From an uncultured Chitinophagales bacterium (GTDB lineage Bacteria; Bacteroidota; Bacteroidia; Chitinophagales; Chitinophagaceae), in assembly GCA_946886475.1 (NCBI GenBank), contig CAMPIQ010000162.1:1-8021 (forward strand): a stretch of DNA of 8,021 nt. Direction: 5' to 3'. Within the stretch, counting starts at the first letter, position 1. Each line of letters begins with the position of its first letter. A program made the translations under genes and the position numbers. A model generated the notes under the pieces. The model was not told where the DNA came from, did not search any database, and worked only from the letters and a program-made list of their open reading frames with translations. Positions 5,605-8,021 of this stretch are shown here, one piece after another.

Positions 5605-6721
5605 CCAGCTTCTTTTCAATTGCACTATTGCCTTCCGGATCAAAGCCAATTTCTTTGGCAATAATGATTCCATTAGGATCAATTAAAAATGTAGCAGGAA
5701 CAGCCGTGACTGCAAATCCGCTTTGCGATATATTTTGTGTATCCAGGGATTGCAACCAGGGATTTTGTTCTTCCTGAATTGCTTTCAACCATGCCTTGCG
5801 ATCTTCATCAATGGAAATGCTGTAGATCTCAAACCGATTGCTTTTATACTTTTTATACACTTCTCTCATATGGGGGAATGACTGCCGGCAGGGAGCACAC
5901 CAACTCGCCCAGAAATCAATTAAAACGTATTTACCCTTAAGACTGCTGAAGTCAATAAAATTTTCCTGTGGATCTGGTAAACTAAAATTACTTACGGTAT
6001 TTCCAAGGTGAGAGCTTTTTAGCCCTTGTATATAATCTGCATATTTTTTAACCTGTTCTGATGCTCTGATCCTGCCGGAAACCATTGAAAGCAATTGTTC
6101 TTTTTTTTCAATTGAGCCAACCTCTCTTCCCACTCCTGCTAAAACAAAAGCCGTGGCATAAGAATCAGGATGCATCCTTACCAGGTTTTCGATAATAGGA
6201 ATTATAATTCCATTCCTAAGAGAGTCGCTGCTTTTTTGAAAACTTTTAAAGTCCTTATTTTCCTCATTTATCTTATACCAGTCATTGCCGTATATAGCCG
6301 CTAGCGATTTATTGATCTTTAAATATGCTGCACCATGGTCATCATTAAATTTCTTATAAATCAACATAGGCTCCGGCCCTTTTAATTCTGAGGCATTCAT
6401 TCCTTTAGTGATATCCGATATAACATAATAGGTACCTGGTTCAGCAATTAAAACCCCGAAAGGCTGGTACATCTGGCGCATGCCCTTTATATAGGAAGGA
6501 TATAACATTTTCAATGACACTTCGGAAAATGGGAAAGAAAAACTATACTGTCCATCTCTGATCTCTGCAGAATCATTACTGGTGCGCGTATACATATAGA
6601 TTTTATTGTAGCCCTTCAAATCACCATTTATAGTTCCTTTTATCACTACCATATTACCAGGTTGTGCAAAAGTTAAACTGGCTATTGTGATTGCAGCAAG
6701 ACTTAAAATATAGTTTTTCAT
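5585..6721 (-). CDS. TlpA-family periplasmic thiol-disulfide oxidoreductase (distal copy)
   Basis: A 378-residue exported thioredoxin-fold protein. I start at ATG 6721; the frame also allows a TTG two codons earlier (6727), but the ATG leads straight into the signal peptide MKNYILSLAAITIASLTFAQ. Residues about 24-120 form a beta-rich N-terminal domain of the DUF4369 type common before Bacteroidota TlpA domains. A helical linker spans about 120-235. Residues 240-378 are the TlpA/ResA domain: the strand Tyr-Val-Leu-Ile-Asp-Phe-Trp-Ala-Ser, then active site Trp274-Cys275-Ala-Pro-Cys278, and cis-Pro342 in Ala-Val-Pro-Ala-Thr. Such proteins usually reduce disulfides in the periplasm, for example during cytochrome c maturation, and are recharged by DsbD/CcdA-type proteins; the client here is unknown. 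It lies 11 bases after its paralogue at 6733-7953, so the pair should be one transcript, and 421 bases before the dsbD operon. Confidence 0.9.
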   Translation of the reverse strand: MKNYILSLAAITIASLTFAQPGNMVVIKGTINGDLKGYNKIYMYTRTSNDSAEIRDGQYSFSFPFSEVSLKMLYPSYIKGMRQMYQPFGVLIAEPGTYYVISDITKGMNASELKGPEPMLIYKKFNDDHGAAYLKINKSLAAIYGNDWYKINEENKDFKSFQKSSDSLRNGIIIPIIENLVRMHPDSYATAFVLAGVGREVGSIEKKEQLLSMVSGRIRASEQVKKYADYIQGLKSSHLGNTVSNFSLPDPQENFIDFSSLKGKYVLIDFWASWCAPCRQSFPHMREVYKKYKSNRFEIYSISIDEDRKAWLKAIQEEQNPWLQSLDTQNISQSGFAVTAVPATFLIDPNGIIIAKEIGFDPEGNSAIEKKLDELFGK

Positions 6722-6732
6722 CTTCAATAAAA

Positions 6733-7953
6733 TTATGGTCTGATAGCCGTAAATATTTGTCTCAATTTTTCTTCCAGGTCTTCTGAATAACCGGTGTATT
6801 TGTCAACGATCTTTCCTTCTTTGTCAATTAAATATAAAGTCGGAATGCTACTAAACATATAAGCAGTCATGGTTTTATCAATGTCCGGGCTTAATACCTG
6901 AGGCCAGGGCATATCTTCATCTTTCAGAGCCTTGCGCCAGGCTTTTTCATCATGATCAATGGAAACACTAAATACTTCAAGTCCCTTGCTCTTATACATT
7001 TCATATTGTTTTTTTACTTTTGGCAGGGCAGCTCTGCAGGGACCGCACCAGCTGGCCCAGAAATCAATAATTACATATTTACCTCTGAAGGAAGCCAGGT
7101 CAATTTTGTTTCCATTGGGATCCGGATAACTGAATAAAGGAGCTTCCTTTCCATTTTCAAGCATTTTACTCCTAACAAAATAACTAATAATGTCTTCTTT
7201 CATTTGCCGGGCATCTTCATGCCATGGATATTTTTTAATAAGATTACTTAACAACTGCATGACCTGAGTTGTATCCTTTCTCCAGTTTAACCGCTGGATG
7301 GCTTTTATAATAGCTGGCTGGTCACCAAAATCTTTGATCAGTATATCCAGGATTTTATCATTCATATTCGGAGACTGACGTCTTTTTTCCGCTTCCTCCC
7401 TGAGATAAGAGAACCAGGCTGAATCTTTACTTTTATGCTGGCCGGCCATATACTGTTCCCTGCTGCTTGCTATCATCTCCTGATAATTCCAATAATCTTC
7501 ATTGTTAAGAATATTCAGAATCTTATTATTCAGAGATGCACCCTGGATATGAATATAAGGAGGGTTTTTGATTTTATATTTTGCTGTATCATATCCTCTT
7601 ACATTAACCACTACATCAGTATCAGCCCAAATCTCAATACGTTCCCATTTTACAAAATCAATGCGGTAGAAACCCGGAACTGTAGCATCCAACTTAATAC
7701 TATAGCTGCCATCAGGTTTTAGGGATACTGAATCCAGAGCTACATATTTATACCCATAGCCTTTCCCCACATACACTTTATTGTAATTATAACCCAACCT
7801 CTGTAAATCAGTTTCCGGTACCTGGAACTGTACTTTTCCACTAACTGTAATATATTTTTTTGCAGGTGATTGTTTTTTTTGCGCCTGTAACTGAGGCTGT
7901 AGTAAAAAACCCCCTGCCAGAAATACAGCTATTGTTTTCATCAATTTTTTCAT
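6733..7953 (-). CDS. TlpA-family periplasmic thiol-disulfide oxidoreductase (proximal copy)
   Basis: A 406-residue exported thioredoxin-fold protein. Residues 1-25 are a signal peptide with Lys-rich start and Leu-Gln-Ala-Gln end. Residues about 33-140 form a beta-rich domain resembling DUF4369-type N-termini, with Gly-Tyr-Gly-Tyr and Asp-Gly-Ser-Tyr turns. A charged helical linker spans 140-260. Residues 266-406 are the TlpA/ResA domain with Trp302-Cys303-Gly-Pro-Cys306 and cis-Pro371 in Ser-Ile-Pro-Thr. The active-site block closely parallels the downstream copy (shared Phe-Trp-Ala-Ser-Trp-Cys, Ser-Ile-Asp, Lys-Ala-Trp and Pro-Trp landmarks), pointing to tandem duplication. The copies differ at the CxxC centre (Gly-Pro here, Ala-Pro there) and in their N-terminal domains, which suggests different redox tuning or clients. 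The ATG at 7953 is followed by a second in-frame ATG four codons on; both give a signal peptide. It is the first gene of this pair in the window. Confidence 0.9.
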   Translation of the reverse strand: MKKLMKTIAVFLAGGFLLQPQLQAQKKQSPAKKYITVSGKVQFQVPETDLQRLGYNYNKVYVGKGYGYKYVALDSVSLKPDGSYSIKLDATVPGFYRIDFVKWERIEIWADTDVVVNVRGYDTAKYKIKNPPYIHIQGASLNNKILNILNNEDYWNYQEMIASSREQYMAGQHKSKDSAWFSYLREEAEKRRQSPNMNDKILDILIKDFGDQPAIIKAIQRLNWRKDTTQVMQLLSNLIKKYPWHEDARQMKEDIISYFVRSKMLENGKEAPLFSYPDPNGNKIDLASFRGKYVIIDFWASWCGPCRAALPKVKKQYEMYKSKGLEVFSVSIDHDEKAWRKALKDEDMPWPQVLSPDIDKTMTAYMFSSIPTLYLIDKEGKIVDKYTGYSEDLEEKLRQIFTAIRP

Positions 7954-8021
7954 ATAAATATTGTGTACTGTTTTATAATTTATGCAGAATTAATATTTTA
8001 AGAATTACCATTTTTATAAAC
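7954..8021. other. Upstream edge of the TlpA pair
   Basis: Sixty-eight very AT-rich bases precede the first TlpA-like gene. No -7 TAnnTTTG box or Shine-Dalgarno sequence is visible, so the promoter or an upstream operon member probably lies beyond the window. A 12-codon minus-strand frame from 8011 is too short to call. Confidence 0.4.

Noticed and set aside
6722..6727. TTG start two codons before the ATG of the distal TlpA-like gene
   Set aside because: The ATG at 6721 is a better start codon and gives a normal signal peptide with 11-base spacing from the upstream stop codon.

Overview
The window looks like a stretch of a Bacteroidota chromosome, most likely from the Chitinophaga/Sphingobacteria side of the phylum. 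The reasons are the signal peptides ending in FAQ/QAQ/ISQ, two TlpA-type thioredoxins of the long Bacteroidota kind, AT-rich intergenic DNA, weak or absent Shine-Dalgarno sequences, and one promoter candidate of the -33 TTG / -7 TAnnTTTG class. This is inferred from style; no taxonomic marker gene is present.

Layout from left to right. Positions 1-305 hold no convincing gene but include a strong rho-independent terminator for the minus strand (217-241). Positions 306-1409 (minus) encode a secreted or lipid-anchored protein with four Pro-Cys-Cys dyads and a degenerate PVNG repeat tract. Positions 1410-1681 are the divergent intergenic region. Positions 1682-2464 (plus) encode a response-regulator receiver domain joined to an unrecognised C-terminal domain; it is the only plus-strand gene. 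Positions 2465-2686 separate convergent gene ends. Positions 2687-4699 (minus) encode a DsbD-type transmembrane thiol-disulfide reductase, preceded 11 bases upstream by a small gene for a free-standing DsbD alpha-like domain (4711-5163). A 421-base intergenic region (5164-5584) carries a promoter candidate, a 26-bp near-perfect palindrome, further inverted repeats and an unassigned open frame. Positions 5585-6721 and 6733-7953 (both minus) are tandem TlpA/ResA-like periplasmic thioredoxins, 11 bases apart.

How the genes fit together. DsbD carries electrons from cytoplasmic thioredoxin across the inner membrane to periplasmic acceptors through successive Cys pairs. Here the Cys-bearing alpha-like module is a separate protein. 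The alpha-like domain still fused to DsbD aligns collinearly with it but has lost both cysteines (Lys and Tyr instead). The separate alpha protein and the two TlpA-like proteins are the obvious periplasmic partners, so 2687-7953 reads as a periplasmic reductive thiol module in two transcription units. The Cys-Cys protein at 306-1409 lies near it but across an opposite-strand gene, so any link is speculative.

I see no mobile element, tRNA, rRNA or CRISPR array. The most interesting items are the split alpha domain, the PCC/PVNG repeat protein, the orphan C-terminal domain of the receiver protein, and the palindrome upstream of the DsbD operon.
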